From Angiostrongylus vasorum (Eukaryota > Nematoda > Chromadorea > Rhabditida > Metastrongylidae), in contig JADANN010000339.1 in assembly GCA_018806985.1 (NCBI GenBank), forward strand, positions 744,001 through 808,000: DNA of 64,000 nucleotides, written 5' to 3'. Position numbers and translations under genes: made by a program. This document shows positions 24,690 through 39,309 of this stretch, piece after piece. Positions within the stretch are counted from its first letter, which is position 1. Each line of letters opens with the position of its first letter. The notes below the pieces were generated by a model, which made no database searches, was not told the origin of the DNA, and worked only from the letters and a program-made list of their open reading frames with translations.

Positions 24690-24862
24690 TTCAACGAAGC
24701 TGAGATATTTGCAAAACTCTGGACCGCAGGTGCCCTATGGTGGGGGAACGAACGCGCTATTGTCCTTTCCGGGAAGTAACGTGTTCACCACCACACCATG
24801 CGGGTCCTTCGTTTCGCCTGTCTCTCAGCTAGTTCTATCGATCTTTTTGCCATCAGCTACTG
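24690..24862 (-). repeat. SINE-A copy, minus orientation
   Basis: A single minus arm from 'caacgaagctgagatattt' to 'ctcagctagttctatcg'. The flanks 'gctaatggtttc' (left) and 'gctactggtttc' (right) may be an imperfect target duplication. Confidence 0.7.
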
Positions 24863-25439
24863 GTTTCTGTTTAAGTCAACCAGTGATCACGGAGATTTGA
24901 GGTAATGCTCCTAATTTCGAGGATGACACCATCCGGAGAACAAGGATTGGTTTGGGCTTCACTTTGGTTGTTTTTATATGAAAAGATTTTCACTACTATT
25001 CTCTCATTAGAATACCGTGTTAAATCCTATAAATTCTTAGAACCAGCATGAAAACAAGTTGGAATTGCTGTAAAAATGGTCGTAAACGACCAAAGTGGTA
25101 AGAGTGACGAGAAAAATCATCTCGTTAACCGACTGGGATGACTTCTGAAGTTATTGGACGATTACTTCGTTTGCAAATCTTCAACACTGAATTTGTTGTT
25201 GATAATGTCTTCAGGCGATTCGTGCGCTTCAAAAGCGTGGAAGTCTATGAGCTCACCTTATTGATGAAATAAATAAACTTTTACTGGCAAGATAGCCTAG
25301 ATTTTATTTCAATTAGTAAATTCAGTACAAAGAAGGGAGCTTCTTTTCACAACTTGACAGGAGATCTGCGACAACGTCTTTACTAATTTCGGCAACTAAT
25401 GGTTTTTCTGTTTTGATTAAACTTCTGTTCTGATAATGA
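24863..25439. other. Unassigned spacer
   Basis: No coding frame of note. A 'gaaataaataaac' near 25265 could be a polyadenylation signal of a vanished gene, but nothing upstream supports that. Confidence 0.35.
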
Positions 25440-25610
25440 ACTTCCTTCTTCTATTTGTTTTTGAACAGAAAGGACGCACATAGTTGTAAAACTGGTCATA
25501 AAAACGTAATCAGACCCATTGAATCTCGTGATTTAAACGCCCCTTTTAAGGCTCCAATGAAGCGATAAGGTTTTAGCAAACAAAGGCTTAGCGACTTGCA
25601 CAATTCTAGC
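25440..25610 (+). promoter_or_regulatory. Orphan copy of the protease promoter module
   Basis: Weak but collinear match to the promoter of copy 1. It has 'ttgtaaaactgg' where the others have 'ttgtaaacatg', 'cccattgaatc', a TTTTAAGG at the TATA position, 'gcgataaggtttt' and 'ggcttagcgact'. No exon 1 follows. I infer a remnant of a lost gene copy. Confidence 0.45.
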
Positions 25611-26109
25611 TCTTCTTATAGCTTTTATTACTTTCAGTTAGTGCAGGAATGCTAGAAATTATCATGAAGATGTTTTGTAAACTCTGAACTTCTCGAGGAT
25701 TTCTGTTTGGGTCCAGTCGTGGGAATCACCGCCGGCATAAGAATAATTGCCGTCCTTGAAGAATATCACACACAAGGCAGCAAATCTTATCTGACTCGTG
25801 AAACCTGGTAAAACTTTGGTGAGATATGTCAGGATTCCAGAAAAAACAACGCTTGTTCGGTATGCCAATGAGAACAAAGAACGATAGATCCTAAAGCCGC
25901 TGTCGAATCGACATAGCCAAATCCAGATCACCTCAATGAGTGACTGTTGAAAAAGAAGACGGAACAGATGGATGAAGTGCTTGGGCCTACACGTAATACT
26001 AACAGGACCTATCTGAGTATTCATGCAAGAATCTAAAAATGAGAGGACACATATCTCTTCTATGTTGAAGATAAAAAATTCGAGAGGATTCCGTGATAAA
26101 ATTTTTTTG
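25611..26109. other. Spacer upstream of protease copy 1
   Basis: A 120-codon minus frame (25662-26024) shows no known domain. The right part grades into sequence similar to the regions upstream of copies 4 and 5. Confidence 0.4.
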
Positions 26110-26335
26110 TTCTCAAGTAGTTTTTAAATAACAAAGTTGTCTTCAGTTGAACTTCTGTTATGAGTTCTAAACGACAGAATCAAATGCGGAAGAGAGTGTA
26201 CTTTTGGTTATAAACATGTTGCCTACCAGATCTATTGACTCATTCCAGTTGAACACCTATAAAAGAAGCTTGTGATAAGGTTTTCATTAACAACACCTTA
26301 GTGATTTCTAACCTACTGGCTAACATCAAAAAGCA
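26110..26335 (+). promoter_or_regulatory. Promoter of aspartic protease copy 1
   Basis: A TATA box TATAAAAG is at 26258-26265 and a GATA site TGATAAGG at 26273-26280. A forkhead-like element, here degenerate ('ttataaacatg', near 26210), lies about 45 bp upstream of the TATA box. The block is conserved in copies 4 and 5, including 'gtacttttggtt' and 'cattccagttga'. TATA to ATG is about 0.6 kb because a SINE-E (26413-26790) has inserted between them; in copies 4 and 5 the distance is about 0.2 kb. The function of the GATA and forkhead sites is inferred from known nematode gut regulators. Confidence 0.65.
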
Positions 26336-26412
26336 CTTCCGCTGGTAAATTATACTGTCCGTTTAAATTCTTCCAATTAATAATGAAGCTGAATGTTGAA
26401 ATGAAATGCTGT

Positions 26413-26790
26413 AACAGGGGTGAGCATAGCACAGTGGCAGTGATGTCATTCATCACGAGCATGGTGCTATTCCGGTCCCGCTCCGGGCCAACCAAGCCTC
26501 TCATCCTTCCGAGGTCGGGAAATTGGTACCGGACTTGACTGGAAAAAAAATCAGTCTCTGTAATCCAACTGGGAACGCTCCAGCCCAGCTATCTGAGGGA
26601 CTCCAGGGAGAATTGCTCGACCAGCATTCTACGACATTCAAGATGAAATTGAAATCCTCAAGCAGCAACTGAAGGCACACGTAAAAGTTGGAAGATCTTG
26701 GTGGGCAATGGATGCGAAGAAACGAATCGAATGTGAGAAGTGCTGGTATCAGCGCAGTGGATGTGAAGACGGGTCATTTAAAACAATAAA
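26413..26790 (+). repeat. SINE-E in the 5' leader region of copy 1
   Basis: It has an A-box-like 'catagcacagtggcagtg', a B-box-like 'attccggtcccgc' and the body shared with 23433-23830 ('gatgcgaagaaacgaatcga', 'gagaagtgctgg'). It lies between the conserved promoter and the start codon, so it would sit in the outron or 5' UTR of the transcript. Confidence 0.7.
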
Positions 26791-26853
26791 ACAAAAAACA
26801 GACGCCGTAGCAGCTGTTCTAAACCAATTTTAGGTTAAAAAACGCTTGCTTAG

Positions 26854-29800
26854 GATGCACCTTGTTGTTTTCCTTGCTGTTCTTGGAGCGACAACCGCAG
26901 CTGTTATTCAGCATTCTCTAATGTGGCAAAAGTCGAAAAAGGTACGAAATACCGAATTCTGAAACGTTAACACCCATTTAACCAAAATCATACGATAACC
27001 TTATTTCAGCTACAAATGATCGAAAAAGGTGAGTATGCCGCCTATGTCCAGCGTCGTAACGCTGTTCGCTCATGGAAGTTCGACACTGTTTCACAACTGG
27101 TGCGAAAAAAATTGTTACTTTGCAATTCATCAAAAAACCAGAACAATTCTACAAATCCTAGAAATGACGAAATCTAAGAGAAGACGAAAATTGAGCAAAC
27201 TGGAACCTGCTTAGCTCCTCTAGACGTTGAATATAATTCTAGGCACTTTTGGTGTAATCGGGAAGACCTTTAACAAACACGAACATTTTCGGGTAGTCAA
27301 CTTTTTCTGCAAACAAAATACTTCTTCACCCCCCACTCGCTCTGAAGCTACACTTTTTTAAGGTATATGACTACGGAGATTTTGAATATGTTGGCAACAT
27401 CACAATCGGTACACCATCCCAGCAATTTATCGTCGTGCTTGACACCGGATCAGCCAATCTCTGGATTCCGGGAAATAAGTGCGAGTGAGTAAATGACGAT
27501 GACCTTCTGAAACTTTAATTGAGGTCGCAGGACTACGATTTACCAGGGATCAGTTTACTAATGGAGAGCTTCATAAAGAAGTTTTCTTTAAAACCGGTTG
27601 TGAGCAAAATCTCAACGAAATTCTTGGCACGGACAACTAAGAAAATCCACTATCATAAGATCGAGCGAGAGGGCACTTGTTTGAAAAAAAAGGCGCCAAT
27701 GTGATCGCTTGCTCGCACTCTGCTTCCAAACTGTCGAAGACAAAAAATACAATTCGTTTTGAAATTTTCCACAGGTCTGTGTATTTGTGTGGTCCTACTA
27801 ATTTTTTTTCTTGAAAACCAGAAGAGAGGAATTTTGAGAAAAATCCGCAAAGTCGCAAACGTTCAAAAGTGCCTGCTATCCAACAAATGTAGAGGTTTCG
27901 AAGAGAAGTGGAATGGGATACATTGGACCTCGACATTTCAGTGCCTCTCTGAAGATGACGGAAACCTTAGCTACAATCAAGTTTTATAACAACTTCATCT
28001 AACCATATCAGTGAACGATGTGTTGAGTATCTTATCATTATTTAATGTTTTTTTTTACTAATTTTAACACTAATTTCAGGATCGACTTTATAATAACCTC
28101 GGAATTAATAGACAACTCACTGTTTTTTTGATCAGCAGACACGAGATTGTTATTATACTATTTATTAGCAGTAGCTGACGTTTCGGCAGTTTCGCCTTCC
28201 TCGGAGCAAGAAAGGTCGGAGTGCCATGCAATCTACTCAGTCAACAACATTCACAACTCAAGCATAAAAACGCAATACATAAATTGCATTCGCTTAGTGA
28301 ACACCTTTTCTTTAAACACTCGCCATTTTCACTTTTATTTTTTTACCTTTTATTTTTTCAATACAGGGTACCACGTAGAAAGGGACGAAAAGGATGCAGA
28401 GATATGAACAAAAGTGGGGACCTCAGATGGGCTTCGAACCCACGACTACCGATGTGGGTAGTTCATGTGGTATCCACCAACCAACCGAGGTCCGTGCCTT
28501 GGCTTCTTCTCGCCCATATTTCTACAATGTCAATGTTTGCATTAATCACTCATCAACGGGAGAAGAAGTTAAGACTTAGTTAAAAATCAAAACATTGAGA
28601 TTTCGAATGCAGCGTGAGCTTAATTAGGATCAGTGCCTATCTGTGTTCTCCAGATCCATTCTACGTAACAGGTGATTGGTCATAGCACCGCTGGAGCAAA
28701 AAGAAAAATAAACTAGCTTTGACAAAGGCAAGTCATGGGTTTGAAGCTTATCCGAGATTCCCGGTCTTGCTTATACCTCAGCATCTTTGTAGTTGTAATT
28801 CATATAGTTAATCACCGTATTGTTCTTTGTAGGTCTTCCAGTTGTTTGATGAAGACCCGCAGCGCAGCGTCAGTCATAGGTGGATGAAAAAATGTGGCTG
28901 GCTGATGGCAAAAAAATTAATTTGAGGTACGGCGTGACGCCCAGCATTATCTCAAGGCACTTTTTTCCTTCTGTTCATTTCTGGATTCTTGGAATTTATC
29001 CGGAGTGGAGGGTTTTAGCGGTGAGGTTTCAGATTCCTGTGCCAAGATATTGACCTCCACTTCAAAATCATCGCTGTAATCTGTGTGTTTTATATTCTTG
29101 CCTAGTGTAGTATTTCGTTTATCCTTACACCTACCGTCTAGGTGTTCTTATATATGGACGCACAGTGTCGTTTCGTTTCCCTAATGTATTCGTTCTCACA
29201 CGCTTTACAAGAGATTTCGTACACCATACCCCCACCTCAAGCAATCATCGTCTCTACCGTTATGACAAACACAAGTTGGCGCTTAAACTATTCGGAAGGG
29301 TTTTGGACGCTGCTACCAATTTTTTTAAAATTTCCCCGAGCAACGTTTTACAGCTGTGCCAACAACTCGACTGCATGAGTTCGGGTCCAGTATATGTTTT
29401 CTTGTAAATCATGTTGGCAGAAATACCTTAGCGAATTGGCAGACCACTATATTTTCGAGTGAAGGACCACCTTGTTGGCAAGCTTAAAAGCAAACCAAGC
29501 ACTTCACTAAGCACTCGTTAAGACACGTGGGCCCAACGGAGAAGATTTAGAAGTACAAGTCACTACATCCATAATATCTATCAGCGCGTAGAACTCTTGA
29601 GGTGAATAAATCAGAAAAACCTAAAAATGAACTCTAAGGAGGAATGCCTTGTAATTACACGTCACCGTGCCCCGTAGCTCAGGCTAGTCTTTTGATCTGA
29701 GCCAACCACATTCTTCGCCCATGTAAGATCCCGTACTGCTGGTTTCCAACAATAACTGGAAGAATGGCAAGACACAAAGCGGCGAGACTTTAAAAGAAGC

Positions 29801-32014
29801 TGTTTACAAGTTGTACAAGCTTTTTGGCTAAGTAAATCCCGTGGAGATTTGACCTTTCCAAGCTCTTAAAAGGCGAAAGCGCCGAAACATCAGGCTCTCT
29901 ACGTACAACTTTTTATTTACCACCTGTATTTTTCATGGCAAGGTATTATGTGAAATGCAATTACAATGATGCTGAGATATTTGCAAAACTTAGACTCCAG
30001 GTTAGACGAACCGCAATTACCTTTTCCGCGTTCACCTGTTACCCACTGCATCACTGAGGTCCTTGGTTTGCCTTTCTCTCACCCACTTTTCCACCCTAAC
30101 GGCGCCATCAGCAATTACCTGTAAAGGGGAGTGATCCGAGGAGCACAAATCGGCATTGAACCCAGGTTAAGCCTGAGGCTGCAGACTACATGATCACAAT
30201 GTGATTGCTGATGAAATAGTTGAGGTTAAAAATTTGATGAGAGAAAGGCAAAGCAAGGGCATCAGTTGCAAGGTAAAAACGCGACCCCACAAAAGGGTAA
30301 TCACTGGTTCGAATCTGGCCTGGAGCCCACGTTTCGCAAATTTCGCAGGATCGTTGTGGTGGAGTTTTATGCCCCTCTTATCAAGAAAGCTGTGGATTAC
30401 CAATTTACTATCACTGCAATGATTTCAAATTGGAAAATCAATAGTCGCCTTCAGTTTTTCATGCGATTTGAAACGAAAGTTTGTACCCTCGTTATCAAGC
30501 ACTTTTGTGAAGAGCAAAAGGACCTGGAAAATCCAATATGGAACGGGATATGCTGAAGGATTTCTTGGAACTGATATAGTCAAAGCAAGTGAAATTATTG
30601 TCTTTGCGCCAAATTTTTTTCTTAGAATTCGAGATACTTTGTATTTTTAGTTTGGCGGAACTATGGAACGACAACTCGTGGTTCCGAACACTCACGTTCG
30701 GCATAGCCACACATATATCCGGAGATTTTGAAGAAGTTGGCAAATATCTTTAAATGTTAATGGCCTAGATAATCCTCTGAAAGCACCTTGTTGCAGAATC
30801 CTACTGATGGAATTCTCGGCCTTGCTTTCACTTCTATTGCTGTGGACGACGTTGTGCCACCACTCATCAATGCCATTGATCAAGGTGAGACAATGCTACT
30901 AAAAAAAATTTTTGTAAACGATGTTGGTGATGTTTGACAATTAAAAGCTTTCAAGGATTGCTTGATCAACCACTCTTCACTGTTTGGATGGCGCACCGAG
31001 GACCCAGTGAGGGAGTACCCGGAGGCTTATTCACTTACGGTGCAGTTGACACCGTCAACTGTGGGCCAGTGATTTCCTACCAGCCTCTATCATCTGCCAC
31101 TTACTATCAGTTTAAAGTTGGTTGCAGTGTTAACTTAGTCCTCTTCAGAATTCCTTTTATCTAAACCTCTATGCCTTTCTGTAATACGAACTTTCCAAGA
31201 TGGATGCCATTGGATTGGGGTCGTACTGGCATTCGCACGCTTACGAAGCTATTTCCGACACCGGCACTTCGTTTATCGGTGGACCAAGGTCTGTCGTCGG
31301 CAGCCTGGCTGAAGCCGCTGGAGCTACTGTATGCACCTTTAAATCTTTTTTGGCTTAAGCTTAACACTGAAACTCGGTGAAGGACTTTTTTATTTAGTAT
31401 AGCGCCTTTGAAGAATCATACATAATTCCCTGTGATGCGACACCAGAATCTATTGACATAACAATCGGCAACAGCGCGTATTCCATTAAATATGTTAACT
31501 ACATTGTACGCGTAAGTTTCACTCTTGCGCACTTATTTTCTCGTCCACTTGAGAACTTTGAAAATCCCTAGTGTTTTCTTCACGAGCAGACCCGGTTGTT
31601 AATAACAAGATTTATTCAATTATGGCTGACTTTTCTTCTTTATCGCCTTCTTCAAAGCTGTTTTGTTCTTTACTTTGACATTTCTAGCCCATGTAAGACT
31701 CTTCATGGCTTCTCTCCAGCAACACCTGGAATACCTATAAAGAACGATGCGAGCCTTAAGAAGGCGAAACCTCCTAATCTTCAGCCATTATTGGATACAC
31801 CTTGTTATCAACAGGCTTTTGTCTGCTCAAGAAGAAAAAGCTCACTAATTAAATTTAGGCAACAGAAGACAAGTGCTTGTTAGCCATGTTTCCGTTCGAA
31901 TTCGGTGGTTTTGGACCAGCATGGATCCTCGGCGATCCATTTATCCGCCAGTACTGCAACATCTACGATATCGGAAGTACCCGTATTGGATTTGCGCTTT
32001 CACTTCAGAAATAG
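26854..32014 (+). CDS. Pepsin-like aspartic protease, copy 1
   Basis: Secreted endopeptidase of the pepsin family (A1). In blood-feeding nematodes such enzymes digest host proteins in the gut; that role is inferred. Exons: 26854-26940, 27010-27099, 27363-27484, 30455-30584, 30651-30735, 30797-30884, 30956-31116, 31200-31328, 31398-31511 and 31859-32014, about 386 residues. A signal peptide (residues 1-16) and a short pro-segment are followed by '[10 protein letters not shown]' with an N-glycosylation sequon. Then come the catalytic DTGS (D86), cysteines near 98 and 103, the flap YGTG, 'TDGILGLAF', the second catalytic DTGT (D274), and a C-terminal block '[18 protein letters not shown]'. Exon 4 uses a GC donor (gcaag). 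Exon 5 has one extra C near 30692 relative to its paralogues, which breaks the frame; it could be a mutation or a consensus error. Intron 3 (3 kb) holds a SINE-A and PLE arms; intron 9 holds a PLE-terminus hairpin. AATAAA is at 32176. Confidence 0.85.
28120..28220 (-). mobile_element. Penelope-like terminus in intron 3 of copy 1
   Basis: Minus-oriented 3' end with 'agacacgagattgtt' and a hammerhead-like motif at 28173-28207. It is followed by family A sequence. Confidence 0.6.
28360..28815 (+). repeat. SINE-A fold-back unit in intron 3 of copy 1
   Basis: The left, minus arm (28360-28500) contains a 76-nt tRNA-like segment (28418-28493 minus). It has a perfect 7-bp acceptor-like stem GGACCTC/GAGGTCC and a T-arm with GGTTCGAAGCC, though the D and anticodon arms are irregular. 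The right, plus arm runs to 'cctcagcatctttgtag'. This copy gives the best evidence that family A derives from a tRNA. Confidence 0.65.
28885..29925. mobile_element. Penelope-like head-to-head dimer in intron 3 of copy 1
   Basis: The left arm (28885 to about 29355) encodes a broken GIY-YIG domain on the minus strand. The right arm (about 29360-29925) encodes on the plus strand '[10 protein letters not shown]' and '[15 protein letters not shown]', then a 3' terminus with a hammerhead-like motif at 29861-29895. The arms meet inside the coding region just before the GIY-YIG start. Stops occur in both arms. Confidence 0.7.
29930..30380 (+). repeat. SINE-A fold-back unit in intron 3 of copy 1
   Basis: The minus arm (29940-30180) and plus arm (30185-30380) mirror each other. 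Both contain the tRNA-like part, with 'actggttcgaatctggcc' as the B box near 30303. It directly abuts exon 4 of the protease, only about 75 bp away. Confidence 0.7.
31575..31835. mobile_element. Inverted pair of Penelope termini in intron 9 of copy 1
   Basis: A minus terminus (31575-31660, motif 31624-31659) faces a plus terminus (31750-31835, motif 31751-31786). 'gagcagac' on the left mirrors 'gtctgctc' on the right. There is no coding part, so this looks like a short non-autonomous hairpin derivative of the PLE. Confidence 0.55.
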
Positions 32015-32029
32015 ACAGTGAAAATCACT

Positions 32030-32440
32030 CTTTTCATCGCTATTGTCATGAAACTTCAAAATTATGTATTCTTCCTGAGTACTCTCTGAGAGATTGGTGT
32101 CAACGGCAGCAACCAGTCCAGCAAAAATGCGTTGAATTTTCCGGTTTAAAGTTTTTGCTTTACGTTTTCGTGTCGAATAAAAGCGATAGAAAGTAGTGTT
32201 CTATATCTGTCGATGAGGGATTGTACGCTGTTTACAGAACGAGCAGCAGAATGTTACTTTATTCTGTGCATGACATTAATATTTATTGATCAAACTCTGT
32301 GGTTTCCTAAAAAGTAAGGCTTTAGTTACCCATGTTTGAGATCCACACTGTGAAATTAGCTATGACAAGACCCGCGTGGTAAAGAACGAGCAAAAGCAAG
32401 TTACTCCTAGCAAACAGCTCGCACCGTGCAGCATTTCATT
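32030..32440. other. 3' flank of protease copy 1
   Basis: Contains AATAAA at 32176-32181, about 160 bp after the stop codon and the likely polyadenylation signal. Nothing else was recognised. Confidence 0.5.
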
Positions 32441-32449
32441 CAAAGGAGC

Positions 32450-32880
32450 AGGCTGGCCTCCAATGTTCTCACTCGGAAGCCAACTTCGGGAATTCATCTG
32501 ACAAGAACACCTGACAGATTAGTTGTGTTACCATGGAACCTCAATTTTCATCTTTTGACTCTAACTCACAGCCTCCCAAAGTTACTTACTTGGGCGGCCT
32601 GCCTTCACGAGTTGTGGGGACCCTACTACTTTCCATTCGTTCCCTTATCTGGGAATCGTTGTCCGTGCTGGTGATCTGATTCGAGCACGGTGTCCGATGC
32701 AAGTCTCATACCATAATTCGCACAAGAATTGCAGTTGCGCGTACAGCTCATCGATTTTAGTAAAATGCCTGCCTAACGCGTAAGCCTCCTTCCTGCCGGC
32801 AATCATTTTTTGAGATACAACGACTAGACTAACGTTTCGACCATTCCACTTTATTTTGCGCATCGAGTGTTTGTTCATGC
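32450..32880. repeat. Unclassified dispersed repeat, copy 1 of 2
   Basis: Similar in order and spacing to 55480-55690. Shared words include 'cgagttgtg', 'ccattcgtt', 'cacggtg', 'ctcatacc', 'tgcag(c)tgcg' and 'acagct(c/g)at'. Its class is unknown. No coding potential is convincing. Confidence 0.4.
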
Positions 32881-33039
32881 AGCCTTATTCAGAAAAATAT
32901 CTTAGAACGCCAGTGGAAAGCCAATGCACAAAATTTGAGCTGTAAAAAACCATATTCCTTTGTAAGGAGTGCGTTCATTCGTATGTTGCTCACATAGGAT
33001 GATAAACAAAACTCGATCGGACAAGAATTTTGTCTGGTA

Positions 33040-33350
33040 AACGGCGGGCCAGCAGCGCCTGGTAGTGAAGAATTCGTGTTTCCGTTTCATTTTTGGATTT
33101 CTAAAAGCTATTCAACATGCCTTTAGTGAACGTTGAGGTTTTTGATTTTTGCTCAAGGATTGTGACTACGACTTCCAAATCATCACCATTGTGTTTCTCT
33201 GTCCTCGGCGTATATAGAGGAGTGCTTTGCCGGATTTTAACCTTCTGGTGATGGTATTTTATTATGGTAATACGGTGTGCTGTACCCGTTTCACCAATGT
33301 GTTCATAATCGCACATCTTACAATGACAATGACATGTTCTTTCAGGCCTG
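33040..33350 (-). mobile_element. Penelope-like GIY-YIG fragment
   Basis: The minus strand encodes a degenerate GIY-YIG domain: '(Y)EHIGETGTAHRI', 'KIRQSTPLYTPRTEKHNGDD' and 'VTILEQKSKTSTF'. It matches the intact arm at 49142-49460 but lacks both ends. Confidence 0.7.
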
Positions 33351-33479
33351 CCATTTCATTGAACTATTCAACCACACGAAGTCGGCACAGCATAAAATCT
33401 GAACACCGGAACAACCTTGCTCCATTTGTCATAAACACGCTGACTTGGCTCTTTTATGAGTGTGCTGTTATCAAAGAAC

Positions 33480-33720
33480 GGTTACCTATACGATATGGGC
33501 AACAGCGCTCAATCTGCTTGCTCTCTGTCGTCTACAAACTTTTCACTCGAGTCGTCCTAAACAGCACTGATAGAACACTAGATGAAGAACAGTCATGTGA
33601 AAGGCAGGGTTTCGAAAAGGATTTGGTTTCCTGAAGAATGACAGCAAGCATTTTTCGTCAATGCGAGTTAGAAAATTTCCTATCATTGTTGCCTGCTTAA
33701 TCAAGATTTACCACTGTAGG
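33480..33720 (+). mobile_element. RTE-type LINE reverse transcriptase scrap
   Basis: Plus strand, with 'RSICLLSVVYKLFTRVVLNS' followed by 'DRTLDEEQSCERQGFEKD', the N-terminal palm region of RTE-type reverse transcriptases. The catalytic FADD region is not present. Confidence 0.7.
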
Positions 33721-34185
33721 TAAAGGAAACGACGGTAAGTGTCCAAGACACCGCTAAACTCTCATACCAATGTGACCACTTCCGTGGGTGATAGCTGCAA
33801 GACAGCAAAATGAATAGTGGAATTTCTGTGGCCTGCAAGTTATGCGAAAATGGGCCGTCTGAGTAGCACCTAATCATCTAAACTTGGAACTGGATATGTT
33901 TATTCGAAGATGAGATTCTACCTCCATTGAAAGGATGGTATGTTTAAGACTGTCTAAATGTATCATAAGATTACTGAAAAGGAAGATGTTATTGCCCAAC
34001 TAATAAATTATCGATTAGACTGAAATGGTATAAGGTTCTCACGGTTCTCTCAGAGCGCAGTCCAACTAAGTGTCCAAGTAAGAAGCCTAAAAATTGATAT
34101 TTCCAGCAACCTTTCTATGTAATTGACTAATTCTGTTAGTTAATATTATTGTCAAATAAATTCATGTTTTGAGCTGAAGACTCTT
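33721..34185. other. Unassigned spacer
   Basis: No gene or named repeat recognised. Confidence 0.4.
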
Positions 34186-34189
34186 CTAT

Positions 34190-34345
34190 TCCATTCCTAA
34201 TCAGCGGCATACAGATGTCTGCTTGTAAAGGCGTTATCAGACACACTGAATCTCCTTACCGTATTGGTGCAGTCACGCGATAAAGTTTTAGTCAACAACA
34301 GCTTGGTGGTCTCTAATGGCCATGTTATCATCGAAAAACCATTTG
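34190..34345 (+). promoter_or_regulatory. Second orphan copy of the protease promoter module
   Basis: Matches the promoter block around the GATA site: 'cgcgataaagttttagtcaa', 'cagcttggtggtctctaa' and 'catgttatcatcgaaa', as in copies 1 and 4. No TATA box and no exon 1 follow; a SINE-C starts 120 bp downstream. Interpreted as a relic of a lost gene. Confidence 0.5.
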
Positions 34346-34464
34346 TTTACGGAAAAATGTGCTAAAAGATGTTGCCAAAACAATGCAACTCTAAATTCTT
34401 CATGTGTTTAAGTCTGGAACCCATCGCAAGAAATGCTGCGAGTAGAGGAACAATTAGAAGAATA

Positions 34465-34735
34465 AAAAGCATGAAGCTCTCGGCGTTGATTAGTTTCTGT
34501 GGGGTGCGCCATACATTCAATTTCATTAATCATATTTAGAGGTTATTGAATGCATACCTGACCTTCAGAATGATTCGCGGTGGCCTACCGATGTATCGAG
34601 GTGCAGCTATCCTTCCAGACAAGTCTGGTACCAATTTGCCGACCCCGGACAGATGAAAGGCTTGGTGGGCCATGGACGTTGAGATCAATTCCACTTGTGT
34701 GTCACAAGGCGCCTCCGACCACTTCACCACCCACG
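34465..34735 (-). repeat. SINE-C copy, minus orientation
   Basis: Reversed family C: 'aggttattgaatgcatacc', 'ttcgcggtggcctaccgatg', 'acaagtctggtaccaattt', 'aaaggcttggtgggcc'. Confidence 0.75.
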
Positions 34736-35202
34736 CCCTTTACTGCGTTGAAAAACCTCATTTCCAATGCACCAAGTCACGATCCGTTGCTTGAAGGCCG
34801 GAAGTTCTTTGTGATGAAGAGCTGGGGACGTTCTAGAACGTATATCTCTTGATTCATGGAAAAAACCACAATCATCCACCATTAAACTTACTAGTGAGAT
34901 ATATAGCACAGCAAATATTCAGTTTCGACCTTCATGGACCGTATGGATAATGAATACTTTGGCTTACTGATGAATTAACTTGAAAATGCTAGAAATGTTT
35001 ATTACAGCGTTCTGACTGCTCTGTCCTTATCAGAGATACGATAATTCAAGTCAAATGTCCAAAACAGTTGTTCTCTCAGGCCTTGTTGGTCTACGTCGCC
35101 GTCGCACTCAGACAAAACGAGTAGAGTTGAGCACCGTACTAATAAAGTAGCGTCTCCAGCGCTGTCGTTTTTATAAATAGCTCAAGTAATTTCCAGTAAC
35201 CT
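34736..35202. other. Unassigned spacer
   Basis: No gene or named repeat recognised. Confidence 0.4.
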
Positions 35203-35570
35203 TCCAACATCACCGCCTCGTTGTGGCTGAGAGGTGTTCCCGGGTGTCGGGCTGCGATGTACAGCGGAGGGAATCATCCACCCGGCAGGATCTCCCAAGC
35301 TGAGAAGGAGTCCATCAGGAAGACCAGCTAAGAGTTAACCAACACCAGGATCCACAACCGTTATGGTATCAAACAAGTCGCATGGTGGCAAATCTCACTC
35401 TGATCCACAAGGGCTGCGACTGCCTGTGGTGGTGGTGATCTGGGGCAGAGTTTGGCCAGGCTGTCCTCGGGACTCCAGGGAACCACAGTGGCTAAACTAG
35501 AAAATCTCCGAAGAACGGAATTGTGGTGGAGCTCGCACAACCAGTGAAGACGGGCCAGAATCAAGTAAGA
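35203..35570 (+). repeat. Family B repeat
   Basis: Full set of landmarks, from 'accgcctcgttgtggctg' to 'gaagacgggcc', with a short 'aatcaagtaag' tail. Confidence 0.75.
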
Positions 35571-36019
35571 AATTTGCCGTAAAGTAAGTAAGCATATAAA
35601 CTCAGTCAAAAATCGCCCAAGACCCGCACTTTATCCCATAGAACCGTAGGGTAAGGTTAGATCACTTCCACTGGGCTAAAGACCTATGTAAAAGGCAGCT
35701 GTGAGAATATTACTTCTTTCTTTCAGTGTTCCACTCTAGCCGATTCGTCTCGATACGACAGCAACGAAGACTAGCAAGGCAAGAAAGAGCTACTGCTGTG
35801 GAAACTCGACTCGAATCATCCGCCGAAACCCTACCCATGATAAATACCCGTGCCAACTTTTTGTGAGCTCATCAATGAGCAAAAAAATTCGTTAGAGCAA
35901 CGAGGGAGAAAACAACAAGTTGTTAAGCCACCGCTGAAAGTGTGCTATTCTTTCTGAGCCCAAAATAACTGGTGCTCACAAATGCGTTATCAAAACCATT
36001 TAATCACCTCTATCTTCGA
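35571..36019. other. Spacer upstream of protease copy 2
   Basis: No repeat or gene recognised; the conserved distal promoter part seen in copies 1, 4 and 5 (with GTAAACA) is not visible here. Confidence 0.4.
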
Positions 36020-36110
36020 TGGTTTATAAAGCAAGCCGGCGACAAGGTTTTAATTCACAGCAGCATAGTGATTTCTCTGACATTTCGCACTCGGTCACAA
36101 AATATTTGGA
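36020..36110 (+). promoter_or_regulatory. Degenerate promoter of protease copy 2
   Basis: TATAAA is at 36025-36030. The GATA site is changed to 'gcgacaaggtttt' (36040-36050), a T to C change in the GATA core relative to copies 1 and 4. 'cagcagcatagtgatttct' is conserved downstream. The base before ATG is C rather than G, so the AG acceptor found directly before ATG in copies 4 and 5 is absent. Confidence 0.5.
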
Positions 36111-36232
36111 CGAGCTCTAGAAGATATCCAATTTGTTGTAGTTGACATCAAACATGAAATATAAGGAGAAGTGCCGTAATCACTGTAGTAAAAGCTAATA
36201 TTTTCATGTCAAAAACATCTCTGTTGCTCAAC

Positions 36233-39146
<2,914 letters not shown>

Positions 39147-39309
39147 AAATTTGTCATCATCAAGTGCAAAAATGTTATTCTCGTAAAATATTCAAATTAG
39201 TTCTGTCTTTTTTGTTACCTCCTATAACCCACTCTATTGTAAAATCCATGGTCACGTTCTCAAATGATGCTGTGCTCAGCTGATAAATAAACGCTTTGCA
39301 TCTCGCAAT

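Noticed and set aside
28418..28493. Possible functional tRNA gene (76 nt, perfect 7-bp acceptor stem)
   Set aside because: D and anticodon arms do not fold properly, the T stem is separated from the acceptor by extra bases, and the segment is part of the repeated SINE-A.
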